Below are positions 1 through 22,783 of a stretch of 64,000 bases of DNA, piece by piece (within the stretch, counting starts at the first letter, position 1; every line of letters begins with the position of its first letter). Source of the DNA: Odontesthes bonariensis (lineage: Eukaryota > Chordata > Actinopteri > Atheriniformes > Atherinopsidae). The position numbers and the translations under genes are program-made. The DNA is taken from NCBI RefSeq assembly GCF_027942865.1, contig NC_134522.1, forward strand, positions 5,610,849 to 5,674,848. The letters are read 5' to 3'. Under the pieces are notes generated by a model. It worked only from the letters and a program-made list of their open reading frames with translations, ran no database searches and was not told the DNA's origin.

Positions 1-219
1 TTTTTGTTTCATTTGACCTGTTGAAGCTTCCAGGAATCAGACGCCACTGAAGGTAAAACTCCCGCTTTGATTTTTATGGATGTAAATCCAGCTGTGTGCC
101 GGTCCCACCGACCGACAGCAGCTGCTTTCTCAAGGTGTCGGCTGAAGTAGCTCATCAGCTGCCCTGAGCATCGATCTGCGAGTGATGCCGGTTTGTCTGA
201 CATCGTTTCCTCCCCACAG

Positions 220-9442
<9,223 letters not shown>

Positions 9443-9604
9443 GCCGCGCCGCGGCGCAGCAACCGGACTGGACTTTGGCGGACGCCCGGCCCCTCTGGGC
9501 GTCGCACCAACACACTCACATGTTTAAAACCAGGAGGCGCCCACTCCCAGAGCTCAGTGTGACTGCAGCTCTCAGGGCCTCCGAATTTAATGTTGGTTCC
9601 TCAA

Positions 9605-9610
9605 ATTAAA
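9605..9610 (+). promoter_or_regulatory. metap1: Probable metap1 polyadenylation signal
   Basis: ATTAAA lies about 163 nt after the metap1 stop codon and is the only plausible signal in the first 200 nt of 3' UTR. It is a common variant of AATAAA; usage is inferred. Confidence 0.45.
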
Positions 9611-9724
9611 TGGAAGTACTTGAAATGTGTCTTAATTCAAACGTGGATTGCTTTATTAGTGAGATCTGTGTCCTCTGGAGGAAATAGAAGAAGTATTTAT
9701 GAGAATTGGTTTTACTTTGTGGCC

Positions 9725-9766
9725 CCGGTCGGAGCTCCGGGTCCCGTCACCCGGAGCTCCGACCGG
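9725..9766. repeat. 17-bp perfect GC-rich inverted repeat
   Basis: CCGGTCGGAGCTCCGGG at 9725-9741 is exactly complementary to 9750-9766 with an 8-nt loop, about 115 bp past the metap1 polyadenylation signal. The surrounding DNA to about 10050 is CpG-rich. Function unknown. Confidence 0.8.
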
Positions 9767-10218
9767 CCGGCTCGTTGTTGTTGTTCGTAGGCGAATTCAC
9801 GCTTCGCTTCTTTTCCGTCGGCCTCCGCTAACGCCGGCGCAGAGACGGATGGAAAAGAATCCCGCAGGAAGCTGAAGGTTCCTGGAAAAAAGATTCACAA
9901 ACCGGAAACGCTCAATTCGGGTTTTGGACGTCTTCAGGGCCGATGGAACGGAAGCGGAAATCGGCCGTTTTCGGACGGCTCAAAACACGCCGATCAAAGC
10001 CGCTCTCGGGTGTTATCTGCGGCGGGAAAAACTGCGCCGGCGCCTTTAAATTTTACGGATTTAAAACGTTCAAATTCGGACAAAAACAAAGTAAGCAAAC
10101 CGCACGTTTTCTGTGGATCCGAACGGGTTTATTATCTCGCATCAGAGGCAACATGAACCCAATTTCCTGATCAGCTTGGATTACATCCTCCGGCTGCAGA
10201 CGTCGGGTTTCTGCCTCC

Positions 10219-10796
10219 TTTAAAAGGACAGTTCTCCTCTTTTGACATGAAGCTGTGTAACATCCCATATCAGCAACATCATTTCTGAACATCTTCTTAC
10301 CCCCTGCTGCGTCCTGTGAGCAGAGTTCCAGCCTCGTTTTGGTGTTGATGAAGGTAGTCCGGCTAGTTGGCTGGGGTTTAAAAAATAAAGCGTTTTGCTT
10401 CTCAAAACAATATGCGTTCAACAGAGTAATACATTTGCATCACTGCTGTGTAGACCGAGCAGCAAACACCGTAACAGGCGCGGCTGTCGGCAGGCGGCAG
10501 GAGGCAGTGATACGAAGGGAGAGAAAATAGGGCCAAGCGATTGTGAAGTCTGACTTTTTCCTGGAGAACGATTTTGTGATGCAAATGTATTACTCTTTTG
10601 AACGCATATTGTTCTGAGAAGCAAAACGCTTTGTTTTTTAAACCCCAGCCAACTAGCCGGACTACCTTCATCAACACCAAAACGAGGCTGGAACTCTGCT
10701 CACAGGACGCAGCAGGGGGTAAGAAGATGTTCATAAATGATGTTGCTTGTATGGGATGTCATACAGCTTCATGTCAAAAGAGGCGAACTGTCCCTT
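10219..10796. mobile_element. Fold-back element with about 215-bp arms
   Basis: The arms (about 10219-10442 and 10576-10796) are near-perfect inverted copies separated by about 135 bp. GCCTCCTT occurs on both outer sides, an apparent 8-bp target duplication that suggests hAT mobilisation. No coding capacity. Confidence 0.7.
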
Positions 10797-10799
10797 TAA

Positions 10800-13014
10800 G
10801 CCTCCTTATTTACCTGGTGAGGCTTCCAGGTCAACCTGTGAACCAGCTGTTCCACCCGGCTGTGGTTATTATCAGAGCTCAGCTGGTGTTGCACATCGGT
10901 TACGGCCGCTAACAGAATTGGTACTTTTTAGGTTTCCAGAAGCCCTGATGTAGCAAATTGAGTCTTGGCGTGTGAACCTATGAGCTGCGACGTGCCGGCT
11001 ATGAAATCTGACGTCATCTCCCCTCATTCTGCGGTCATCATTTCATTCGATGCTGGGATTCTGGTCGTTTCTACATTTTCACAGGACTCCAGTGATCGGT
11101 TTCTCTGCCATCTTTGTACTTCTTCTCATGGAGTAATAAATGACTCTTCTGTTGCTCTGTGGCTGAGTTTGTCCTTGAGTCTTAATCCAAAACGGTGGCT
11201 TAATGAGCAAAACCTTTAGTTCAGGAAACTTTATTAACTCGGTGGAGGACGGTGATGGTCGAGATTTGGTTGTGACGCCATTTTCAGTCTCCTTTGCCCA
11301 ATACGACTGCAAAAAGCCTTGAACTCCCCCTCATTTCTTCTACCAGCCAGACTTTCTAAAGCATCTTGAGCAATAATTCTCCAGCTTTCTGAAGTTTTTC
11401 TTTGGACTTTGGCTGCTTTTTCACTCATTTTTCAGTCCAGGAATGTGTTTTTTCTTCATTAAGCCACTTAACTCTGAGCTGTGAACCATTCAGGCAGGGA
11501 AAAGGCTCCTAACTCAAGGGATGAACCAGTGTTGTGTCCACACAGAACAGACAACTTACAAAGAAGCCGTTTTAAACTGGATCTTTAGGCACTTTGTTCG
11601 CAGCACCTCCAGTGAATGTGAAAAACAGGACTTTATATCACCAAACAGGAATAAAATTCCCTCAGATTTGGAGTCAGACGAGCAACAAAAAATTATTAGA
11701 TTTTTTTTTTACATTAATTTACTCAAATAGTGGCCTAAAATGAACAGAAACAGACATTTAATTATAATTTCTTCTACAATAATTAATTTCCAACTACATT
11801 TGTATGACTTTGACAGCCATGTTAAGTATTTTATGTGGTTTTTGAAGCATTTTGGTCATGAGACACCTTTTATTTCTTTATATTTTGCATCCAAGCAGCT
11901 TAAGTGATCTTCAGCAATAGTTTCAACACTTTCTGAAGGTTTTTCAACATTTTTCTTTGGACATTTTCTGCCTTTTCACTCATCTTCAGTCCAGTTTTTT
12001 CTTTGTTAAGCCACTTAACTCTGAGCTATGAACCATTCAGGCAGGAAAAAGGCTCCTAACTCAAGGGATGAACCAGTGTCGTGTCCACACAGAACAGACA
12101 ACTTACAAAGAAGCCGTTTTAAACTGGATCTTTAGGCTCTTTGTTCCCATTTCTTTAGCTGCATCTCTGAAAAACAGCTTCATAGTTTCAACTTTTTTGT
12201 ACATTTGCGTTTAAAACTGCTTTCAGTTACCAAAAGAGTCAAATTAATATAAGAAATTCAGTTTTAAAAAAATCCTAATCCCCAAAAAATGAATGTTATC
12301 ACGTCTAAAAGTAGGAAAAAAACAGACAATAATAAGAATAATATGTTATTCAACATCAAGAAAAAGTAAATAAGATTCAATTTAAAGCTTAAAGAAGGAA
12401 TATAAGATATAATCTAATGACTAATTATGGAACAATTAACATAAATTAAATGATTAAACTGTTTTTTGCCACCAGAAATGAATAATCTTGAAGCTCTTTG
12501 TGGGTTTTAGACTGGAATTAAGATTTGTTCCCATTTCTTTAGCTGCATCTGTGAAAACATCTGCATCTGGGTTTTTTTTGCATGTTCTTGAGATTTTCTA
12601 CAGAGATGTTTTCTGTAAAAACACAGATTTCTCAAACATTTTCTGTGCTGGTTTGGATATTGTGCAGCTTTTTTCCTCAGGGTTTCCACTGCAGACACGT
12701 CTGAATGATCACATGATCATCTTTGAATCAACACTGAAATCTCAAAGCAGCCAGATTGTTTTCATAACGATATGCTTTCTGAAAGCCTGCAGGGACGGGA
12801 GGTGGAATGAGTTCGTCTTCAACAGAAAGCATCACTCAGCAGTATCTGTGGTTGAACTACTTTATTATTCACTCAGAGCAGATCAAAGAATATTTCTGAA
12901 TAATGTAGCTTTGCTTTCTTTGTCTTTCACTCTCACGCAGCTTTGCTTTCTTTCTGTGCAGTTGTGACGTCTGTCGAGTTCAAAACAAAACCCAGAACAA
13001 CGTGAAATTAAAGA
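10800..13014. other. Intergenic DNA between metap1 and adh5, with a local duplication
   Basis: A segment of about 140 bp occurs twice as a direct repeat (about 11461-11600 and 12009-12146), sharing GAACCATTCAGGCAGG. Shorter shared pieces follow at about 12140 and 12530. I see no gene. Confidence 0.5.
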
Positions 13015-13020
13015 TTTATT
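13015..13020 (-). promoter_or_regulatory. adh5: AATAAA downstream of the adh5 remnant
   Basis: TTTATT on the plus strand, 36 nt past the last adh5 codon. It is a canonical signal in the right place. Confidence 0.5.
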
Positions 13021-13661
13021 AAAGCCGAGTGAACGGGGTGGAGCGTCGCTGAAGTTTAGAGCTGAAGGACGACTCGGATGCTGCGGGAAAGAGAGAACAC
13101 AACGGGCTTTAAACACGTTATAGATGCTCAGATTGGAGTTAAAGCTTTGTCCTCAACAGAGGGCAGCAGCTACGCATGCTTCAGCAGCTGAAGCCCAGAG
13201 GAGGACTGGAGCCGCACAATTTAACATAACAAACAACCTCAGAATGGATCTGAAAATAGATAAATAATTAAATAAATAAATGGAGGCTTACCATTTCCCA
13301 GCATGCATGAGATCAAACCCCTCAGAGATCTTCTCGAAGGGCAGAGAGTGCGTCACGAACTCGTCCACTTTCAGCTTCTTGCTCATGTACTCGTTCACCA
13401 GTTTGGGAACGCTGTCCACGCTCTTGTATCCTGAGAAAAGGGCAGAGGGAAAGTTGTGCTTCTGTAGATGGATTACTCACAGACAGTGGGGTCACATGGC
13501 ACTGAAAGGGTCGGTTTATTGGCTAAATTACAGTAAGAATGAGTTGAGCAAGGGTAATTCTCCTTGGATATATAGCGGTGAATGAATGGCATCAGAGGCA
13601 CAAAGCGTGTCGTATTAAGCTTATTATTCAGTCTCTGGCTACTTTCACTTTGCTTCCAGCC

Positions 13662-13746
13662 CGATGGATGATGGATGGATGGATGGATGGATGGATGGAT
13701 GGATGGATGGATGGATGGATGGATGATGGATGATGGATGGACGGAT
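13662..13746. repeat. (GGAT)n microsatellite
   Basis: Runs of GATGGATG with a few ATG interruptions in adh5 intron 7. Such tracts are also typical 3' tails of fish RTE LINEs, but no LINE body is visible here. Confidence 0.85.
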
Positions 13747-14132
13747 GAAACCAACATATATCCTATTAATAACATGACAGCACTTTGAAAAACTTCCTGA
13801 TTGGGTTTGTGTCAGGACATTTCTTAGTTTAGGTTAGAAAAAGATCATATTTAGGCATTAAATGTTTTCAGTCCACCACGCTACCAGTTGGTGTACGTTA
13901 TTCTGCTGGTTGCTGGTAAACACGAGTTATGATGTGATGTCACTCTCTGGCTTTGGAAAATAACATCACTGAGGGTTAGAAATCAAGCCTACTTTGTACC
14001 GTAAGGTTAGAAAAGAAAATCAGGGCTAAAAGACGTAACCGTACAGTTTCTGACGCCATTTTCATCCTTTACATGCAGTTCCTTTTATCACCACTAGATG
14101 GAGGCCTGAACAGCACATGGGGGCAGCCTAAA

Positions 14133-14710
14133 CACTCAGTGGGGTTACATGATGAGATTAATTACAACTATAGTTGGGTTATGCTCGGGTAAGCAAGGGT
14201 AATTCTCCTTGGATATATGGCGGTGAATGAATGGGATCAGAGGCACAAAGCGTGTCATACTCCGGTATGATAGGTGGCGCTGTACCCATTCCAGCTGTTG
14301 CTAATAGAGCCACTTCCTGTTGACCTCTTCACCACCAACAACAACAACAAACTCAGGCATTGGAGAAAGATGGAGAACGCAGAGCCAGATGAAGCTACGT
14401 CCCTCTACATTTCGTTTGTTTGTTTCTTTCTGACGGCGACAACAACAGGAATATCGTCTCCTTTGACTTCCGGGTCACGACCCCGGGAAAACATCTGGAG
14501 CATGCGCAGAACGCAAAGTCTGATTCACCACGTGCTTCAGCGTCTACAAGCAGGTTTAATTTGACTTTCAACCCAGTTATCTCGGGGTCTTAATCCGATC
14601 CGATCCAATTCTTAGTCAGATTAAGGTGTCTACATGCACTTAATAACTCAGTCTGATTGTAATTTAGCCAATAATCCGATCCTTTCAGTGCCATGTAACC
14701 CCACTGAGTG
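14133..14710. mobile_element. 578-bp element with 19-bp perfect terminal repeats
   Basis: CACTCAGTGGGGTTACATG at 14133 is exactly inverted at 14692-14710. A truncated second copy of its right end lies at about 14950-15064, and related sequence occurs at 13489-13615. There is no transposase. Confidence 0.7.
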
Positions 14711-16107
14711 AAACTGTCCAAAAGTGTGCCCAAAAAAATGTTAGGAACAGAAAAACATGTTTAAAATGTTTGAAAAGATGTTCGTGATTTAAAAAAATCT
14801 TTTAAAGAATGTGATGGTAAGAACAGATGTTTAGATATCGATGAGACATTTAATTTATACTTTTTGAACATGTTGAATGTTTAAAAAGATGTTAAAAACA
14901 TCTAAAATTACAAGATTTATAATTTATAATTATAAGACAGTAAGTAACTCGATCCGATCCAATTCTTAGTCAGATTAAGGTGTCCACATGCACTTAATAA
15001 CTCAGTCTGATTGTAATTTAGCCAATAATCCGATCCTTTCAGTGCCATGTAACCCCACTGAGTGACACCAAAGTCCAGAGTCCAGCTCTACTCCATTTTG
15101 TCAGCACATTGCATCCCATTAAAACACAAAAATACCACCGTGTGTAAGCACCCCCGAGATAAACCTCAATCCCAGATTAATTAGCTTGTTAGAGCCACAG
15201 CTTTAGACCGTCACTGTGAAAGAAGACTCTGTGATTCAACTTCAAAGCTTTATGATAATCTGACTCACTAAACTTTGTCCTAATAAAACAGAAGCTGCTC
15301 AACACAAGTGCGTTTCCTCAGGTTTTATCATAATAATTTGTTAAAAAATGCAGTTAATAGGAAATGGTCAAGTTCAGGTCTCGGTAGAAAAGGCAAATAC
15401 AAGTTTGTTTTCACTTCAAAGGGTCTTTGGGAAGGTTGTTCACCGGATAATAAGGTGCCACCAATGAAACTTAGAAACATGTCGAGTGGACTCGCGAAGC
15501 TTAGACTGAAAGTATGTTTTCATACTGTGAAGCACAGGGGTGTTGCAGCCAGTTACAGAGAGAAATCACTCAATTTAACACCAGCAAATCAGGAAGTAAG
15601 CATCACAACATCTGTAAAAAGAAACCGAAAGCTTCTACTTTAGGTATTTATTCTCTATTCACTTCAGAATTCATAAAAGACTCTTGAACTGTACAATCTG
15701 AAGGCTTTGAGTCGAACGTAAAGAGGTAAGAACGAGCTCAGTGGAGCAGTTCATGGTGAAGAGATTCAGACTTTCACAGAGCGAGAGACATTTAGCTGGA
15801 AGACTGAGTGAGGAAGTAAAGAGGTTATACACCTCATTGCTCAATTTATGGAATAAATTGTGTCTCTTTGTGGTTGTTCTTCCCATGTTTGTCGTCTCCG
15901 GGTATTATTATTATTATTTTCATGGCCTTTAGGCGTCTTAGTTCAGTGTTCTTCGTATTTACTGTGACTGTTTTCCACGTTTTCAGTGACTTTGCTCGTC
16001 TTTTTAATCGTTTCATATCTTCTTGGTACGACGGATGGATCAGTTATCCACTGTAAATGGTGATGAATACACCACAAAACAATACTGCTTTTAATTCTAA
16101 TGCCAAT
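14711..16107. other. adh5 intron 7, remainder
   Basis: Apart from the truncated repeat copy at 14950-15064 I see only unassigned AT-rich DNA, with no exon or RNA gene. Confidence 0.45.
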
Positions 16108-16129
16108 TATCTAATTCGGTGCCTTTCTA

Positions 16130-16273
<144 letters not shown>

Positions 16274-16333
16274 TCATTTCTGTCATTTCTGACCACAGCG
16301 CTGCTCAAATACGATCGAGTGACGCATCAAAAT

Positions 16334-17106
16334 TAGGGCTGGGCAACGATTAAAATGTTTAATCTAATTAATCGCATGATTTCCCTGATTAATCACGATT
16401 AATCTCATTTGTACGCAGAATCCAAAAGTAGCGTATAGCTTTTAGCATTTGGTTTTATTTTAAATGTGCTGCCATATGAATGAAAGTGCCATAACATTTG
16501 TTGTGCAAACACACTTTTAACATCAGCATCTTTCTGTAGTTTTTATGTAGAAGCCTCGCTCCACTGTCTGTTTCCTTGAATGACTTGCTGCTATCAGTTG
16601 TGTGTTTTGCCTTTAAGTGATATTTTAGACTGGAACTACTACGCTGAGAAGACAATTCAACTTGGCAGTGTTTACAGATGACTTTGGTTCTGTCGACTCC
16701 GCCGTCTGGAAGAACTTTAAAATGAAAATGGCCGAGTAAAAGTTCCGTACCCTTCTCCAGGTTTGGTGGATCCGCCGATTACTTTCTTTTCCTGTTCCAC
16801 AGCAGACAGCAGCAGACTTTTACAAAATAAAAGCCTGTGAGCAACACACTTGTACAATAATTAAATAAATAATAAAACCAGCTGGCCCCGGTTCGAGTCC
16901 TGCAGCTCGAGCCCTGGGCTGCATGTCGTTCCCCCTCTCTCTGCCCCCTACTTCCTGTCTTTCTGAACTTACCTATCCATTAAAGGCACAAAAGCCCCCC
17001 CAATTTTTTTTGTTTAAATAAATAAATAAAATAAAAAAAAACGCGTTAATCCGCAATAAAATATTTATCGTGTTAAATAATTAACGAGTTAAGTCTCCCA
17101 GCCCCA
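16334..17106 (-). mobile_element. BED-finger hAT element, copy 1
   Basis: Termini TAGGGCTGGGCAA... and ...CCAGCCCCA are flanked by a perfect 8-bp duplication, ATCAAAAT (16326-16333 and 17107-17114), as for hAT. The minus strand carries a BED zinc-finger ORF whose ATG has become CTG, so the open stretch begins later (16655-16455). A SINE-like segment lies at about 16880-16990. It occupies the intron next to adh5 exon 6. Confidence 0.8.
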
Positions 17107-17161
17107 ATCAAAATATCACATGACTCAGTCAGATTCTCTTAAGCCGTATTTATGATGGTTA

Positions 17162-17489
<328 letters not shown>

Positions 17490-17589
17490 TCAGTCAGGAC
17501 CAAAGGTGATTCCATGTGATGGGCCAAACCTCGAGATAACACACTAGAAACACTCTCCTGTTGTCTTGCGGGTAAAAAGTGACCCACTA

Positions 17590-18647
17590 CAGTGGAAACC
17601 GCTTATAGTGATCACGTTGGTCCAGAGCCAATTTGAACACTATAAGCGGTTGATTACTAAAACCGAATTTGTATTACAGTACAGGTATTTCACTTATTTT
17701 TTTATGCAGAATATCATCTAAATGCCATTTGTATCGTTTTTCAATGAGAAAAATGAAATGAAACGGATAGCTTCAGCATTTACTGAATTTTATTATCATG
17801 CAAGTTTAATTACAGTACTGCGCAGTCCGCCGTCGTTTTCTTTCTCCGTCGTTAGCATTCATGACTGTCTCTCGTTGCTTAATTAGACTACACAAGGTAG
17901 CCTGAGGAATGCCAAGCTTCGCCGCAGCATCTCGTTGGCTCGTTTTTGGTACTTTGTCATACGCCTCGAGGAGACTACGTTTTTCATTCAGAGAAAATGA
18001 CTTCCTTTTTCCAGCCATGATTCGCGCGCTTGCTGCCCGGTGTCAACTCGCTACGTTAGCTAGCGAGGCAGAAGCAGACGTCCAGAAAGGAATCGAGGGA
18101 GTAAAAAATAAAATAGCGATGTTGTTTTACTGCACTGTCTAGATATTTGCTTTGTTTGTGTTTTTTTTGGTTTGTTTTCTCATATAATTTTGGTTTATTT
18201 TCCTTTATTGACTAGCGCAACCTAAGCTCAGGATGGGTGGGCGGGTGGGAGGGGAGGATGTGGGTGTAGTTTATAATATTGTCTTTCTTTATTTTTTTTG
18301 TTTTATTCTTTGTATTTGACTGTATTGTCAATCTAAATTGCATATGTATATCTTACATGCATACGTATATTTTCTGATTCTATCTTTGCATGGACTTTGT
18401 AACTGTAAAAAATCAAAATAAACCATGGGGAAAAAATAAATACAATAAAATAGCTACACATAGTTTTAAAATTATTTTTGCACGTTTACATTCATAAAAT
18501 GGCCAAAAATGAACATTATAAGCGGATTTCTTGATTACTATAAACAAATTATTTAAACAGCATTTGTATAGAAATGACTCTGTCCCAAGCCTTTTGATCT
18601 ATATAAGCGATTACTATATCCGTGACCACTATAAGCGGTTTCCACTG
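17590..18647 (-). mobile_element. Tigger/pogo-type transposon, internally deleted
   Basis: Inverted termini CAGTGGAAACCGCTTATAG are flanked by TA on both sides (17588-17589 and 18648-18649). A minus-strand ORF at 18018-17806 begins MAGKRKSFSLNEKRSLLEAY and contains a Psq/CENP-B-type helix-turn-helix (AAKLGIPQATL). The DDE domain is missing, so it is non-autonomous. It lies 128 bp upstream of broken adh5 exon 6. Confidence 0.85.
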
Positions 18648-19618
<971 letters not shown>

Positions 19619-20510
19619 TCAGTGACTGTAATTATTGAAGCAAAAGCCTCTTTGGGATGATTCAGTCATATGAAACATAGTTACTATCTCAAATAAATGC
19701 AGTGACTTTGTATTATGGGTCTAAGACGTTTTTATTAAAGAACAACCAGTAACTACAGCGTCATCTCCAGCTAATAACTAACCTGACAACCTGTCTGTGG
19801 ATAATCAGCGGCAGCTGCACACCTGTGGCAGCTCAGGCTGCCACCGGAAGTGCCACTGCTAGATGCCACTGCCACCAATTCATTCTTATACGTTTAAATA
19901 ACTAGCAAATTCAGTTAAATTGATAAGTAACCAACGTTTTGAACCGAAGGGGCGCTCGGTTTCTGTGTAAATGTGAGATTTGTTACCTTGAGCCGGACCT
20001 CCCCTGCGGCCGGAGGCGCCACCTCCTCCAGAACTCAAAATAACTATTATTATTATTATTATTATAAAGGATGATAAGCGGGCGCAGACGGTTCATTATT
20101 TGCGCTATTTCTCACCTAAATGACCAAACTTTGACCTTTACGCGTCCGCTCAAAACCTGAGAGTCTTCCAGGAAACTAATAATAAAAATCCTCTTCTGTC
20201 TGAAGTGTGAAACAGAATTTCGGATCACGGAATAAAAGCCCACCAGCGATGTTAGAAAAAAAGCCTTTATAAGGACCATAAAAACCCACTCCCCGCGCGC
20301 TTCCTCGTGCGCTGAAAACATCCTTTTTACTCCATAAACACAAAACAGGCGAAAACATTCTGGCAATCCTGGCAGTGTTTTCTCCTGAAAAGTTGCTTAA
20401 ACATGAATAAAAGTCTGTTTTTTCTGGAATATGAGACATGAGAAACGGGTTTGCTCACCTTCCCCGCGGATGTCACGTCTGTCTGTCACAGCTGCCCACG
20501 CAGGGTGGGG

Positions 20511-20598
20511 TTATTAAAGGGTTAAAGGGTTATTAAAGGGTTATTAAAGGGTTAAAGGGTTATTAAAGGGTTATTAAAGGGTTAATAAAGGGTTAAAG
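20511..20598. repeat. GGGTTATTAAA minisatellite
   Basis: A short tandem array mixing GGGTTAAA and GGGTTATTAAA units, just upstream of the adh5 exon 1 candidate (minus strand). It may have disturbed the promoter, but that is inference. Confidence 0.8.
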
Positions 20599-20845
20599 GT
20601 ACAATTATTGTAGGCTGAGCTGGACCTCCCACTGTGCGCAGTCTTCATATCACCCGCAGAAACACAATAACGTGAAAAAGACTGATTGCTTTTTGCCAAA
20701 TTTAAACCGCTAATTCTTGCTTTTCCATTATTAAATCCTCACTAAAAATAGATCAAAACAGTCATAGTGTCCTATTATGACTTGTTACTGACTGACTGAG
20801 TCTTGTTCAAGTCATTCACAGAAAAATACTTTAAAAAAATATATA

Positions 20846-21199
20846 TGGACTGGGCAACGATTCAAATTGTTAATCTAATTAATCACATGATTGCCCTGAT
20901 TAATCACGATTAATCGCATTATTTATTTATTTTTTTATTTATCAAATCCAAGACAAAAATATGAAGTGTATACAGGAATAGAAGTAATTTTCTTTTTTCT
21001 TTACCCAAACAACTTGAGAAGTTGTGTACAACCCACCCTCCCCTCCCCTCCCCTAGGTCTTTTACATGTTGTAGGATTTCACAGATAAGTAAATAGTTAA
21101 ATAAAGACAAAAACAACAACAATTAAGAGCGCCAAGAATAAATAAATAAAATAAAAAAAGGAGGTAGACAAATAAATACTATAATAATAATAACAATAT

Positions 21200-21233
<34 letters not shown>

Positions 21234-21832
21234 TACATAGGAATAATGCTACTAATAATAACATAGACAAACACAAACGACTAAATAAAAGATACAACGT
21301 GCTAATACTGATCTTTACATATACAAAATGAGTATTATTGGCTGCTTACTCCCCCCTCACCGGGACAAACCAACTGTCACTGCTGCCATGAGGGGAAGAT
21401 CTCTTTTATAGACACAGAGTGGGGCTTCATCCCGCTACCTCCTGAGCCGGCAACCTATCTAAATAAGTAAGCAATGGGGATTAATCGCATTTGTACGCAA
21501 AATCCAAAAATGAATCCAAAAGTAGTGTATAGCTTTTAGCATTTAGCTTTATTTTAAATGTGCTGCCATATGAATGAAAGTGCCATAACATTTGTTGTGC
21601 AAACACACTTTTAACATCAGCATCTTTCTGTAGTTTTTATGTAGAAGCCTCGCTCCACTGTCTGTTTCCTGCTTCCTGTCTCTCTGAACTTTCCTTCCAT
21701 TAAAGCCCCCCAAATTTATTTTGTTAAATTAAAAAAATAAAAATAAAACCTGCGTTAATGCACGATAAAATATTGATCGTCGTGAAATAATTAACTAGTT
21801 AACACGATAATAACGCGTTAACTCGCCCAGCC
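20846..21832 (-). mobile_element. BED-finger hAT element, copy 2, split by a retro-insertion
   Basis: Same termini and interior as the copy at 16334-17106, but interrupted at 20921-21478. The BED-finger part itself is largely lost. Confidence 0.7.
20921..21478 (-). mobile_element. Retrotransposed insert with 13-bp target duplication
   Basis: GATTAATCGCATT stands on both sides (20908-20920 and 21479-21491). The insert begins with an AT-rich tail (ATTTATTTATTTTTTTATTT), so it is a minus-strand LINE- or SINE-type insertion. I do not recognise its body. Confidence 0.7.
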
Positions 21833-21833
21833 C

Positions 21834-22783
21834 AAACAAAAAAAAAGCACCCATAGGAAACAATGGAAATTTGCTGGGAAAAGTTTAAAATTTTCCCAGA
21901 ACTTTAAACTTTTTACCGCTTTCTGGCTTATTATTCATCCCACACAGACACGTCATACATCTGGACGAAGGTAATTTAGTCTTCTTTCACCTAATGTGAC
22001 TGTTATCCTGACGTGCATTAGGGTTTTCTCTCAGTGTGCCTTAGAGCACAGGATGTCCCCATCCTGGCTTCAGCTCACTCCCGATATATTTCTGAGTTTT
22101 TGGTCAAATTTTCAGGCGTCTGCCCTCTTCAACCTGCCATAAAATTGTTTAAAACACCGTAGATTAATAGAGAAATACATCTATATCCAACACAAGATTC
22201 TGCCACTCGTGGTTCAAGAGATTTCTCAGTTCGATTTGTAAGTTTTGGACAGAAATTACTTGTTCAAAGCTCTTTTCTTTGTCTTCCTCCCTGTCAACAG
22301 GTGGCTCAGCAAGTTCTTCTTTCCCTGAGAAATACTCCATCATAGCCGCCCCCATAAAGCCTGCTTAACCTTGTCCCCACTGTGTTATCTCTGATTAGAA
22401 GTTGTCAATCCGGAGAACAAAGTAGGATTCAAAGTCCTACTTTGCTTGATGCTTGAGTTCTCTAACTCTTACAGGAAGTTACTCATTTAAAACATGTTAA
22501 ATTTTCAAAATCAAAGCTTACAAATATTATTATTTCAGGTTAGTCAATATGCATTTAGCAATACAGTGATTTTTAGCTCAAGTTATCCTAAAAGAAAGCC
22601 CCAAATCCCAAAAGGGGAAACATTAGAGATTTAAATATGTTGGATTTTCAGAATAAGAGTCTGTAGTTAGGTTAAAGGGCGCTTAGAAGTGTGCTGGTTG
22701 GTTTCTCTGAGCAGTCCACTGTGCAGAACCAAAAAAAGGGAACATTTCACGTTAGCATGTTAAAGGAAAACAGTTTGCTTGTT
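21834..22783. other. Gene-free stretch before the 21-bp satellite
   Basis: I see no gene or named repeat. A 63-codon minus-strand ORF (22164-22355) has no recognisable domain and I do not call it. Confidence 0.4.

Noticed and set aside
22164-22355. Minus ORF of 63 codons
   Set aside because: No domain, no splice or repeat support; length expected by chance.
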